Part shown: one piece after another, positions 26,601-37,788 of the stretch | Layout: each line of letters starts with the position of its first letter | How positions within the stretch are numbered: the stretch's first letter is position 1 | Source of the DNA: Pratylenchus scribneri | Lineage: Eukaryota; Nematoda; Chromadorea; Rhabditida; Pratylenchidae | Direction: 5' to 3' | Assembly (NCBI GenBank): GCA_030063045.1 | Contig: JAQSEB010000179.1 | Location: 310,001 to 374,000 of the forward strand | Length of the DNA: 64,000 bases | The notes under the pieces: generated by a model | What the model saw: the letters and a program-made list of their open reading frames with translations, nothing else | The model's database searches: none | What the model was told of the DNA's origin: nothing | Translations under genes and position numbers: made by a program

Positions 26601-28838
26601 TAGTTTTTAAATTATTAAATATATTTTAAATTAAATTTAAAGGCAATTTCAACAACAAGTACATCAAAGGATGGCCTTTGGATGCAATATCGCCAAACTG
26701 ACCATCAAACAACACTTTGGGTCAAATTGCACAATTTCCAAATTGACAATCAATTGCCGAATGCCATTTTCCCCTGCTTCCTTGGAATGGTTCCACAGTC
26801 CAAAAGTGTTGTCAAAAATGGTATAAACTTATATTTGAAATATTTTTAAAATTAAATTTTAGATCCAAAACCATTCCTTGAACTTTCTTTCGTGATGAAC
26901 CAATCAGAACATACGAAAATTGCCGAAATTAAATTGTTGGATGTTCTCATCCAGGAATTTGCAATTCGACTTGACCAGTCGGTCATCAATGAAATATTGG
27001 ATTTATTGCCGAAAGAAAGCATCGAAACCGACTACAATGTTTGCTATTTTAACTTAACTTAAATATAATTTATTAAATTTTAAGAAGGATTTATACCTGA
27101 AAGATATGGAATTGACCAAGGACAATTTGAACAAAAGGGCATTGCAAACCAGGGTTTCCCAGGCAAAGGCATATTATGAACGAATGCATATTTCACCATT
27201 AATGGTAAATTAAATATAAATTAATCAATACAATTATTTTTAATTTAGATCCATTTGAGTTTTTCGCAAGGTCATTCCAAAGGAGACAAAAATGATGCGG
27301 CTGTCGGTATCCAATGGGAATTCCTGAATTTGATGCTGAAAAGTGTTGGTGTCACATTGACCGAAATCCAGGATGTCACTTTCAAGTAAATTTCATTAAT
27401 TTTAATTCCATTTTAAAATTTTAAATTATTTAGATTGGCTTTCTTCGAACGACAAGCAAAATTCTACAATCGAAATCAATTGACGGCCGAAATTCAATCG
27501 CATTATATTCGTCAATTCATCAAACAGGCATATGTTCTTGTGCTCGGTCTGGACATTATTGGCAATCCATTTGGGCTGATTCGGGATTTGCAAACTGGCA
27601 TTGAGGATTTCTTCTACCAACCAATACAGGGGGCAGTCACTGGTCCAATGGAATTTGTTGAGGGAATGACATTGGGTGTTCAAAGTTTGTTCAGGTAATT
27701 CAAAAATAAACAATTAATTTAATCTTTTTGCATTTTTTTAGTCATTCGGTTGGAGGAGTTTTGGGCGTTGCATCCCGAATCACGGGTACATTGGGCAAAG
27801 GGGTCGCCGCTCTCACATTGGATGTAAAAATTAAATCAATTTTAATTTAAATATTTATTTAAAATTATTTAGGAAGAATATCAACGAAAAAGACTCCAAG
27901 GAAGGCAACAACCAACCAATTTTGGGGAAGGAATGTTTCGAGGAATACGCGGTGTTGGTTCTGGCGTTTTTGAGGGAGTCACAGGTTGGTTTTTGATTAA
28001 TATTCTTCTTTTTAAATACTCTAATTTGAGGAGTTGTAACAAAGCCAGTGGAAGGAGCCAAAAAAGGCGGATTTTCGGGATTCATCAAAGGAGCGGGCAA
28101 AGGGGTTGTTGGAGTAGTTGCGCGACCAGTCTCCGGTGTTGTTGATTTGGCCACAAATGTGGCTGATTCCGTCAAAACGTTGGTTTCCTTTTGAATTTTA
28201 CAAATTAATCCACTAATTTATAGTGTCGTCTCTCATGTGGAAGTGATTAAACCAATTCGGCCACCCCGTGTCATTTCCAATGACAAAATTGTTCGACCAT
28301 TTGTATTTGAGGAAGCAATTGGCTGTAAAATATTCACAGTAAATTTCAAAAATTATTTTTTCGAAATAATTTATTAATTTAAAGGAAATCAACAAAGGCG
28401 ATTTTGCGCAAACGGATTCATTTTTGACCCATGGATTTATTTCCAAATACACGATCTTTGTTGTCACCGACAAGTTTGCTTATTTTGAATTATTTGAATT
28501 AAAATGCATCATTTTATTCAAGGCATGTGATTGTGGCTCGCCAACATGAATTAACAAAGAATTGGAACGCAGATTGGAGTCCAACATATTCGGAAATTAA
28601 CAAACCAGAATGGATTAATCCGGACCCAACCAATTTTGGTATATATTATTTTATTTAATTATTTTGAATGAATGAACATTTTACAGGTGTTAAAATTGGA
28701 TTGAAGGAAGCAAGGGGCGGAGTGCTGAACATATTTAACTCATCCAAAAACAAGCCGAAGGTGTTTTATTTCACCACAGAGAATGCTGCCAAAAGAATTT
28801 TCGAAAGGATGCTGAGTGCATGGGAGGCTGCAGCTTAA
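17639..28838 (+). CDS. vps-13: VPS13-family bridge-like lipid transfer protein (VPS13A/C type)
   Basis: Very large protein (roughly 2,900 residues) that moves phospholipids between membranes at organelle contacts. The start [19 protein letters not shown] is the VPS13 N-terminal (chorein) signature, followed by [15 protein letters not shown]. About 40 short introns interrupt it. Landmarks: the Trp-rich [12 protein letters not shown] loop (about 19268), an acidic insert with KKRRK (about 20820-20870), the VAB/SHR-BD-like beta region (about 23600-26800), the C-terminal [10 protein letters not shown] and [12 protein letters not shown] helices (about 27560-27690), [15 protein letters not shown] (about 28040) and a PH-like end. 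The stop TAA is followed by AATAAA at about 28862. Length and order match the family, so the gene looks complete and intact. An unusual Cys-rich exon (25232-25347) is described separately. Confidence 0.96.
25173..25382. repeat. Cys-rich vps-13 exon bracketed by an 18-bp inverted repeat
   Basis: AAAATAGCCAGAAAATAA at 25173-25190 lies in the upstream intron, and its exact complement is at 25365-25382 in the downstream intron. Between them an exon of about 116 bases encodes a loop with ten cysteines, including [13 protein letters not shown] and ALCPC. It falls between [14 protein letters not shown] and the [10 protein letters not shown] strand, where vertebrate VPS13A (from memory) has a short unrelated linker. 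Confidence 0.85.
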
Positions 28839-29091
28839 TTGGAAAAAATATGGAAAGAATGAATAAAAATTCTATTGTCAAAATCATTGACACGCAATTA
28901 TTCCACTTCATTTAAAAATTCTTTCTCTTGTAACCTTTCTTTGACTACCTTTTGCTTATTTATTTACTCTCCGAGTGTTGCCTTTTGATAATTAAAAACG
29001 CTAGATGACAATTCATTTTAAATTTGCTTATAAAATAAGTATAAAATATGAATTTTACTGATTCTATATATTTTCCTGAATGTTTGGATAA

Positions 29092-29942
29092 AATTATTTC
29101 TGATTTTTTGTATTTCATTTCGGAAAGTTTTAATTCTGATTTTTGTGTCCGAAAGTTTTAATTCTGATTTTGCTTCCGGTTGTTCCGGAAAGTTTTAATT
29201 CTGATTTTTGTGTCCGAAAGTTTTAATTCTGATTTTGCTTCCGGTTGTTCCGGAAAGTTTTAATTCTGATTTTTGTGTCCGAAAGTTTTAATTCTGATTT
29301 TGCTTCCGGTTGTTCCGGAAAGTTTTAATTCTGATTTTGTTCCGGAAAGTTTAATTCTGATTTTGTTTTCCGGTTGTTCCGGAAAGTTTTAATTCTGATT
29401 TTGTTTTCCGGTTGTTCCGGAAAGTTTTAATTCTGATTTTGTTTTCCGGTTGTTCCGGAAAGTTTTAATTCTGATTTTGTTTTCCGGTTGTTCCGGAAAG
29501 TTTTAATTCTGATTTTCTTTTCCGGTTGTTCCGGAAAGTTTTAATTCTGATTTTCTTTTCCGGTTGTTCCGGAAAGTTTTAATTCTGATTTTGTTTTCCG
29601 GTTGTTCCGGAAAGTTTTAATTCTGATTTTTGTGTTTCTTTCCGGAAAGTTTTAATTCTGATTTTGTTTTCCGGTTGTTCCGGAAAGTTTTAATTCTGAT
29701 TTTGATTCCGGTTGTTCCGGAAAGTTTTAATTCTGATTTTTGTGTTTCTTTCCGGAAAGTTTTAATTCTGATTTTGTTTTCCGATTGTTCCGGAAAGTTT
29801 TAATTCTATTTTTATGTTTTCATTCCGCAAAGTTTTAATTCTGATTTTTCATTCCGGAAGGATTTAATTCTGATTTTTGTGTTTTCATTCCGGAAAGTTT
29901 TAATTCTCATTTTGTTTTCCGGTTGTTCCAGAAAGTTTTAAC
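29092..29942. repeat. Minisatellite downstream of vps-13, ~38-bp period
   Basis: About 24 copies of a CCGGAAAGTTTTAATTCTGA core, most separated by TTTTGTTTTCCGGTTGTT to give a 38-bp period. The first copies alternate with a shorter variant (TTTTTGTGTCCG). The central units (about 29370-29620) are nearly identical, and the edges are diverged. CCGGTTGTTCCGG is an imperfect palindrome in each unit. No open frame crosses it. Confidence 0.95.
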
Positions 29943-30071
29943 AAATATTCTGTTTGGAGAAAATTAGAATGTTTGGAAGGGTAAAAAATCAATTTTTTTT
30001 AATTTATTTTTTCTTATAAACACTAAAAAGGGGGCTTTTAAATAGAAGGGTGCTTCTTTTACTAGAGTGAA

Positions 30072-30366
30072 GCCACGGTCCCAATTGATACCGCTGCGTT
30101 CTGCGGCATCGCAGAAAATTTAGCGCCCAACGTAGAAGTGGTCCCAATATCCCCCATTAAAATGAGTGCAGCGGCAGTATAGACAAAAAAGAATAGAAAA
30201 TAGTGTGTTTTTTTCTGCGTTAACGCAGAAGTTTCCCTCGGTCGAGGGAAAGAAAATTTCGCCGCTGCGATGTAACGCTGCGCTGCGCTAAAAATACTCA
30301 TTGGGACCACAAAAATCGCTGCGAAAACGCAGAACGCAGCGAAAAATGGTTGATTGGGACCGGGGC
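30072..30366. mobile_element. Palindromic MITE, ~295 bp
   Basis: The ends are inverted copies of each other over about 35 bases with mismatches (GCCACGGTCCCAAT... at the left, ...ATTGGGACCGGGGC at the right, both followed inward by CGCTGCGTTCTGCG). Nested palindromes lie inside: TCTGCGTTAACGCAGA, CCCTCGGTCGAGGG, and GTGGTCCCAA paired with TTGGGACCAC. It would fold into one long hairpin. There is no coding capacity. The target-site duplication is unclear. Confidence 0.82.
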
Positions 30367-30544
30367 TTGAAGGACATTATTGCTCTAAGGCCTATCAATG
30401 AAAGGCCTTCTGCTAGAGAAGGGAAGTCATAGAGGAATACGGTAATGTTTTCTGTTCTTCTGCTTGGGTATTTTTCATATATTTATACAGCATAATTCGA
30501 AAATGCATATTTAAGTGTCCAATCAAATTCAAATCCATTCATTA

Positions 30545-32587
30545 TCAAATACATGTTAATGGCACAACAACTTCCATTAATTCCTTTGTTATTTTCGATG
30601 CTTCATTCTTTGAGTTCATCAATTCCATCATTTCTTCCTCCACATCTCCCATCTTTCCCATTTGAATTCTATTTAATATTTCCCAATTTTGTCGTCCATT
30701 AAGGCAAAAAATTTTCACGTTTTTTCTAATCCATCGATTTGCTTTCATTCCCGATGGACATTTGGCCACTTTTTCTTGAATGCAAAATTGTTGCCAAATT
30801 GGCTTAATGGAGAAGGTTTTTTGCTCCATTTTTCCTTTCGGATCTTCCATAACGGCAAAATATTCGTCTTTTCGAAGTTTGCCAAACAAAATTTCGCTCA
30901 AATGATTGAAGAATTTTTGCGCAGAAAGCACCGATTTGTGGTCTTCTCTGGGCAATTCCAACACAGAAATCTATAAATATTCATAATTTTATGAGAAAGG
31001 GGGGCAATGATTTATAATTAAATTATTAAAGACTAAATCCCATTATATTCATTCCATAATTTTTATACCTTGTCATTTTGCTCCTTCCATTTCTGGCAAA
31101 CCCTCAACGACTCAATGTTTACGGTTCCATCCCCATCCCCATAAATAATTTCATCCGGCTTTGATCCATCCAAAAATGATTGCATTTCATTGAAACGCAT
31201 TTTCAATTTAACATCAATATTTGTTCCATAAATGCAATGCATCTACAAATTGTGGAGAGGGGAATTTAATTCTATTCATTGAAATTATTGCCGGAATGTC
31301 TCCATTATGGCTGATTGAATGGTCACGATAAATTGGCAATAAATGGGACGAATTGGTCAACCAAAAGAATTCCTCAATTTTGTCCAATCCATAATGGAAT
31401 GCCGAATTTTGGCCAATTTCCACGAAAGAATACGAAGAATTGAATGCATCGGAACGGGGCATCAGAATTGCTGGAGAGGCAATGGAACGAACAAAATCGC
31501 GAATATAAATAGCCTTCAACATGGAAATGCCCGCAAATTTTTGGTCATCACCTATTCGGGCATAAATGGAAAAATGGAATTCATAAAAAAAGAACCAATC
31601 AACAAATTGAAGACCGTATGCGAAGATCCACCAAAAGGTGCGGCCACATTCACCGTCGATTTCACATATTTTTGATGCCATTCCTTTGAAATTACATCGT
31701 TCATAAAAGAAAAAAAATAAAAAACTTGATTGGTCCATTCCCGAAGGAAATGATGTAAAATAATATTCCCATAACTATGAGCCAATAAAATTGCCTTTTT
31801 GCCCCCATTTTCCGCCACAGCCAATTCAATTTTCCCTTTCAATTGTGCATAAAATTCATTTAATTTTGCTTAAATTCGGATTAATTAATCTCCCAAAAAT
31901 GTGCATTTTACGTGATGATGGATGATGACGCCAATCATAGACGGCACCAAAAAGGTTTTTGGCCTCAGTGTAGCCAATCTGCTGAAGCCAAAAGATCAAA
32001 GGGCGAAAATAGGGTTCCGTACAATTCCACCACCAAAACCATTTCCATCCTTTGTCACGCCAAAGGCACTAAAATAAAGTGAGAGGGGTCAAAGGGAATT
32101 GGGGTGAAGGATGCCTGAATGGATTCTAATCCCCCAAATTGTTCATCTTGGTCATGGAATGAAACATTGACGCCGGCACGATCCTGGAATGTGCCATCGG
32201 CCTCATTATGGTCTAATCTGTTCAGTGAATAATTAACAAATATTTGACCATTTTAATATTGTTTACCCCATCCAATAGAATTCACAATCCGGATTTCGGA
32301 CTAATTTTAATTTACTGATCCAGGTTTTATGAAAGGCCGTTTCATTTTCCATGCATTTATGCTTTGGCGGATATTTAATATTTTTGCCAGAAACATAAAC
32401 TTTACTGCCGATGAAACCATGTACTGAAAAGGGAAAATGGGGCCAAATTGTGGATGGAGGAAATATTACCAAGGAAGATGGGATGGAGTTGGTCCTCTTC
32501 AGTGCCACCAAAATTGGCATTTTCAAAGGCAAAATGTGATTCAAATTGGAAGAATAAAATTAAGAATATTGAAAATGGAAAAATCAT
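30545..32587 (-). CDS. LCAT / lysosomal phospholipase A2 (PLA2G15)-like acyltransferase
   Basis: Predicted secreted or lysosomal alpha/beta hydrolase that transfers or hydrolyses phospholipid acyl chains. The start MIFPFSIFLILFFQFESHFA is a signal peptide. Exons read in order give PIFLVHGFIGSK (oxyanion region), FGAVYDWRHHP, the nucleophile elbow AHSYG (about 31780), a GGSS motif after it, MHCIYGT, IIYGDGDGTVN with the catalytic Asp (about 31120), and LPREDH with the catalytic His (about 30950). This is the Ser-Asp-His order of the LCAT family. It carries about 105 residues beyond the usual family end (30545-30860), rich in Lys/Glu/Met. Two introns use GC donors (32069-32114 and 31243-31291). 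It is transcribed away from the secreted-protein gene upstream. The substrate cannot be read from sequence. Confidence 0.88.
31243..31291 (-). other. GC-AG intron in the LCAT-like gene
   Basis: Reading the minus strand, donor ATTCCG|GCAATA and acceptor TTTGTAG. Excision joins GDIP to MHCIYGT in frame, aligning with the family's ...LHCLYGTG block. No GT donor lies near by. Confidence 0.72.
32069..32114 (-). other. GC-AG intron in the LCAT-like gene (second)
   Basis: Minus strand: donor ATTCAG|GCATCC, acceptor TTTTAG. It joins FGGLESIQ to CLWRDKG in frame ahead of the conserved YTEAKNLFGAVYDWR segment. Confidence 0.75.
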
Positions 32588-33095
32588 TTTTGGATGGACA
32601 ATTTTAGAGAAAAATAGGAGGAAAAGCCACTTTAATAGGTATTTGGGCGATAATCAATGTTCAAATTGAACAAAAAGGCAATATCATATAAAATACAAAA
32701 TTTATAATGCTAAGTGCTAAGCCAAATTCCGTAAATTTTTGAGAATAGTTTTTGGCCAATTGATAAAAACGTAGGGAAAATTAATCCTGCAAGGAAAGGA
32801 TGGAGTGGAGGGGAGTGCCGGGGACCAAAAAAGTTGAGGGATCAGTTTGGTTTAAAAAAGCAGACAAACTCTGATCATTGTTCTGAATTGATCAACAAAA
32901 ATATGTACTAAAATTGGAAAGATGAAATTATTAATCCACTAAAAAACCGCTTTTTTAATTCCAATTTTGTAATTTACACATGTGCATTTCACATTGTCAT
33001 TGTCAGTAAAAGTAAAAGACCATAAAATTGCATTTATTTGGAACAAATTTGACAAATTTATAATTCAATCCATAAACCAATTTAATTAATCCTCT

Positions 33096-33672
33096 TTATT
33101 CAAATGATTCTTGAATGGATGCCTGCAATTGGCTTGTCCTTCGCATCATCACTCCAATTGCGGCTGTTATTTCCGCCTCCTCTTTCGGTGTTCCCACCCC
33201 ACTGTCCGCTCCTCCATTCACTTGGCCATATGCCTTGGAATATAATTGAATGCATTCGAGGATTGTTTCACGGGAAGGTGAATCCGCTGGCCCAGGTTTT
33301 TCCTCCGAATATGCCTTTTTCAATACGACAATGCTTTCTTGCAATTCTTTTTGCACAGCTACAAGGTCCGATTGCTATAAATATGAGGGAAAATTGGATT
33401 TGTGAATACCATTTTAAAAAACCAACTTCCTTTTGGGCCTCCTCTTCAGCTGGAACGGTGCCATTATGGATTTGAACACGTCCTTGGAGAATGAGCACTC
33501 CAACGGCATGTTGGCATGAGGCAAGCCGGGCTTTTGCCTGCAAATTCCTTGCCTGAACATTGGCCAAAATGACATGGGCTGCCGCATTTGGGGGTGGTGG
33601 CGCATTCTGGGCAGAAATGAAGGAAATGAGGAGGAAAAGAAAATTAATTCTAATGAGGGAAATCATCGTCAA
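33096..33672 (-). CDS. Small predicted secreted protein, unknown family
   Basis: Two exons joined at the intron donor GAA|GTTGGT / acceptor TTATAG (about 33375-33430) give about 175 residues. It opens with a strong signal peptide (MTMISLIRINFLFLLISFISA), then a Pro-rich APPPPN linker, then an Ala/Gln/Glu-rich largely helical body with two cysteines (SCQHAV, ECIQLY) and one N-glycosylation site (NGT). I recognise no domain. Small, secreted, two-cysteine proteins are common in nematode secretomes, but nothing here shows a host-directed role. Confidence 0.68.
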
Positions 33673-34237
33673 AAATTAATGAATATGAAAATTATGTCCC
33701 AATTCTATGGGCCTATAAATTATCCTCAAAATGGGGATGGACACGCTCAAAAAAGTACTTTTGAATTTGTTCAGATTGAAAACAAAAAAATGTGAATGGA
33801 TATGGAAATTTGGAAAAGACAAATTGATGGATTGAATCTTGAGTGAATTTTAATGAATATAGTTTGGGGGAATATATTAGGAATTGATAATTCCCTCCGG
33901 CCTATTTATTTGCACATCTGCTTCAAATTCACCAAAAATTGACTTCAAGGGCAAAAATTAATGAAATTTATATATTTTATTGAGTGATAAACTTACAATT
34001 ACAATTCAACATTCAACAATTAGATTTATCGGTGTGCTTTTGATGAAAAAATTTGAAAATTTGTCTTGTTGGTTTTCTTTTTATTGTGATGAGATGATGA
34101 AAACAAGATTACAATGAATTTGGGGGAATGAACGAATAAAATAGCCATAAAAATATGAAAATGAATGAATAGGAAATGGTAAAATTTTAGAGCATTGCTT
34201 TTTATCATTCATATAATTTGTAATAGTTTTGTCAATG

Positions 34238-34797
34238 TCTAATCAGGCGGAAGAATTATTTTAACCAGGCGGAAATTCTAAGTTAACCAGGCGGAATTAT
34301 TCTAAGCTAAAACAGGCGGAATTATTCTTAAGTCAACCAGGCGGAATTATTCTTAGTTAACCAGGCGGAATTATTCTTAGTTAACCAGGCGGAATTATTC
34401 TTAAGTTGACCAGGCGGAATTATTTTTAGTTGACCAGGCAGAATTATTCTAAGTTGACCAGGCGGAATTATTCTTAGTTAACCAGGCGGAATTAAAACAG
34501 GCGGAATTATTCTTAGTTAACCAAGCTGAATTATTCTAAGTTGACCAGGCGAAATTATTCTAAGTTGACCAGGCGGAATTATTCTAAGTTGACCAGGCGG
34601 AATTATTCTAAGTTGACCAGGCGGAATTATTCTAAGTTGACCAGGCGGAATTATTCTAAGTTGACCAGGCGGAATTATTCTAAGTTGACCAGGCGGAATT
34701 ATTCTAAGTTGACCAGGCGGAATTATTCTAAGTTGACCAGTCTCAGCAGGCTGAATTAAAACAGGCGGATTTATTCTTAGAAACAGGCGGAATTATT
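34238..34797. repeat. 24-bp minisatellite
   Basis: About 25 units of CAGGCGGAATTATTCTAAGTTGAC with small variants. Units between about 34541 and 34740 are almost perfect. Because 24 is divisible by three, one plus-strand frame stays open and would read (LTRRNYSK)n, but there is no upstream gene structure and I treat it as non-coding. Confidence 0.95.
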
Positions 34798-35206
34798 TAT
34801 TCACATAAATTGAATGAATGCTCTAGATATTTGTTTATAATTTAGACATTTGCACTTTAAATTTGAAGTTTTGAAATTGAATTCATTTATATCTTCGTAA
34901 AAATCGACGAATATTTCCATTTTTTGCAAAATTCAATTCATTCAGACAAACAAACAAATTTCGTTTTTCCAATTTTTCAGCCATTTTCTTGAATAAAATC
35001 ACGGGTTTTTTTGTATTGCTTTCAAAGTTGAGAATAAAAGAAGGAAAAAATGGAAGAATAACAAAAAAAAGGGAAAAGTGGCAAAAAATTGGGCGAAATT
35101 TCGGGGGTTACAAAACAATTTTTACAGTATTTAAATGGGCAAATTTGAGGAGAAACAAATTATTTCATTCAAAATTATTTTAAAAAATATTACGATTACT
35201 CGAAAA

Positions 35207-37543
35207 ATGGCCAAAATTTTCCTACTTTTGGCCACAATTTTTATTTTGGCCAATGCGGGGCCATTGAAAAGGAAATTGGCGGAACAAATTCCATTGTCAG
35301 GAGAAGATGAAGGTGAGAAAGGAATTAATTTTTATAATGAATGGAAAATTAAAAATTATTATTATGGAATTATAGAAGAGGATTTTTGCTTGTAAAAATA
35401 AATATTAATTCGAAGAGGACAAATTAATTAAAATTAAAGTGATTGTATTAAATTAAAATTAGTAAATGAAAATTTAGACAATGCAAGGAAAAGGAACATA
35501 TTCAATTTTGGTGACCAAAATGGGGATGGTCAAATGTCATTTGAGGAATTTGTGGCCCTAACTGCCAATATTCTTGGATATTCAGAAAAACAAGTCGAAA
35601 AAATTTTGGTGATGCCGGAAATTAGAGAAATATTCGAACAATTTGACACAAATGAGGATGGGCAATGGTCATTTGAAGAATTTGAAGTGGCATATGGTAA
35701 TGGGAAGGGAGATGGATGGATTTGGTATTAATTTTTATTCATTTTTATGCAGATTCACACGATAATGAAACTTATCGAAAAATGAAAATTGTTGAATTCA
35801 AATTGATGGACTCGAATGAAGATGGATTGGTGGATTTTGATGAATTTGTGGATTTTCATGCCGAAAAAGTGGGAATGAATAAAGAAGAAAGAGACCAGCT
35901 GGCACAAAATGAAAGTACACATTTGGCCTTTGAAAGGGCCGACAGAAATGGGGATGGCAAAATTGAAATGAACGAAATTGTGGAGGATGAGAAAACACCA
36001 AATTCGAGTGAGTAATTAATTTTTTGGAATAGTAACCAAGAATTTTTCCGGAATGAAAAACAAATAAATTTCCCCGGAATGAAACACAAAAAATACTTTT
36101 TGCATGTTTTGAGAATCGTGCAAAATTAAAGAATAATTAAATTTAACACAATTAATTCAAGCATCCCCATCCACCACATTGTCGACATCTCCCACGGTCC
36201 CTTCCTTCTCATTGTTTCCTGGAAGTCCAGAAGAATTATTCGGCCAAATTGATAAAAATGGTGATGGCATTTTGGTGTATAAAGAATGTATGGATTATAT
36301 GGTTGAAATTGGAATGGGTTTTTCCGAAAATCAAATTGACCGAATGGAGAAATCATCAATTCCGGTTGAAATTTTTGAAGCGATTGACGGGAATAAAGAT
36401 GGACAAATATCGATGGAGGAATTAAAGGACAATTATTTGGGTTAGTAATGGATTTGCTAATAAATTTGATTGTGTTTTATAATAGAAATTATGAGCAAAA
36501 GTTTGGCCAAAAGAATAGTCACACTGTTTTTCAATATGGCCGATGAGAATGAAAATGGATTGGTGGATTATGAGGAATTTGTGGATTGGGTGGCTGAGCA
36601 GAAGGATTTGAATTATCAAGAAAGGAATGAACTGGCAAAGGATGAAAAATTAAGGGCACAATTTGATAGGGTTGACACAGATGGAGATGGACAAATCAGT
36701 TTGAAAGAACATTTGTCTAAAATTTTTGGGACAGGAAGCAATGAAGGTTATTGAAGGATCCGCCGGTGAATGTGAAATGAAATGAATTTAAATTTAAGTG
36801 ACATCAACAATGCCATCGGCACAATCGACTCATCAGGAAAGTGTCACCACAACCCCAGTCGAGGAGACAACATCAACAACAATGAATACAACACCGGAAC
36901 AATCCACTGAGGAGACGGCATCAACATTGAACACAGCACAAGCGGAACCGGAACAAACCACCCAACAGCAGGAGGAAAGCACCATCATTCCCCCCAAAGG
37001 GAGGATGTCAACCCAATTCGCGCATTTTGATGAGAACAACGATGGACAATGGGAATTGGACGAGGCACTGAATTTTTATGGGAATTTGACGGAATTGGGA
37101 GAAGAAGAAAAGGAAAGAGTGGGACAATCGAAGAGCTTCAAGAAAATATTCGACTCGATTGATGCGAATTCGGATGGGAAATTGTGTTTGATGGAATTCA
37201 CGACGGGTTAGTGAGGAAATGGAAAATATTATTTTAATGAATATTTTAAATAGTGATGGAAATGGATGATGAGCGAATATTGGAGGTAATATTCAAAGTG
37301 GTGGACGAAGATGAGGATGGATTTGTGGAAATTGATGAATTAATTGCATTCATTGGGGATATGCGAGGATTGAGTGATGAAGAACGGGAACGAATGGTCG
37401 AAAATGGACAAATCCAATTTTGGTTTGATGGAGTGGACAAAAATGGGAATGGAAAATTGGAATTGGAGGAAAGCAAGGAGGAAATGAGAGCGGAAAAAAC
37501 AAAGAAAATGATCCAAGATGAGATTTATGATGGGATTTTTTGA
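35207..37543 (+). CDS. Secreted protein with twelve EF-hands
   Basis: Predicted extracellular or ER-lumenal calcium-binding protein. The signal peptide is MAKIFLLLATIFILANA. Twelve EF-hand loops follow, in order: DQNGDGQMSFEE, DTNEDGQWSFEE, DSNEDGLVDFDE, DRNGDGKIEMNE, DKNGDGILVYKE, DGNKDGQISMEE, DENENGLVDYEE, DTDGDGQISLKE, DENNDGQWELDE, DANSDGKLCLME, DEDEDGFVEIDE and DKNGNGKLELEE. They occur as three four-hand units, each encoded by two exons, with a Thr/Ser-rich linker before the third (about 36800-36990). All six introns split a codon after its first base (phase 1). Most loops keep Asp1, Gly6 and Glu12, so most should bind calcium; DKNGDGILVYKE and DANSDGKLCLME have weaker later positions. 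It is distinct from the six-hand calumenin/reticulocalbin layout. Confidence 0.9.
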
Positions 37544-37788
37544 TGCAAGAAAAAAAAAGAATAATCATTGGATAAATTACAAGATTTTTATGATATTATA
37601 TTAAATCGATTATCAACTTCGATAAAGTCAAACGATAAACTTTAAACTCCATTATAACCAGTAAAAAAAGATTATTAAGGGGAGTGGCTTCCACATTTCA
37701 CCATTTGCCTTTTTAAATCAATTTGATCAATAAATCATTTGGCCCAGCAATTTACTTTTATTATTTTTCGTAAAAAAATCCCTCAAAA

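Noticed and set aside
29092..29942. Centromeric or telomeric satellite
   Set aside because: Only about 24 units between ordinary genes and no telomere-type hexamers; a local minisatellite explains it.
30062..30310. Minus-strand 82-codon frame
   Set aside because: It lies entirely inside the palindromic MITE and reflects its GC-rich repeats.
31343..31675. Plus-strand open frame of 110 codons
   Set aside because: It is antisense to well-supported exons of the LCAT-like gene.
34541..34759. Open frame encoding eight or more LTRRNYSK repeats
   Set aside because: It is produced by the 24-bp minisatellite, which happens to be a multiple of three; there are no splice sites, start context or flanking coding sequence.
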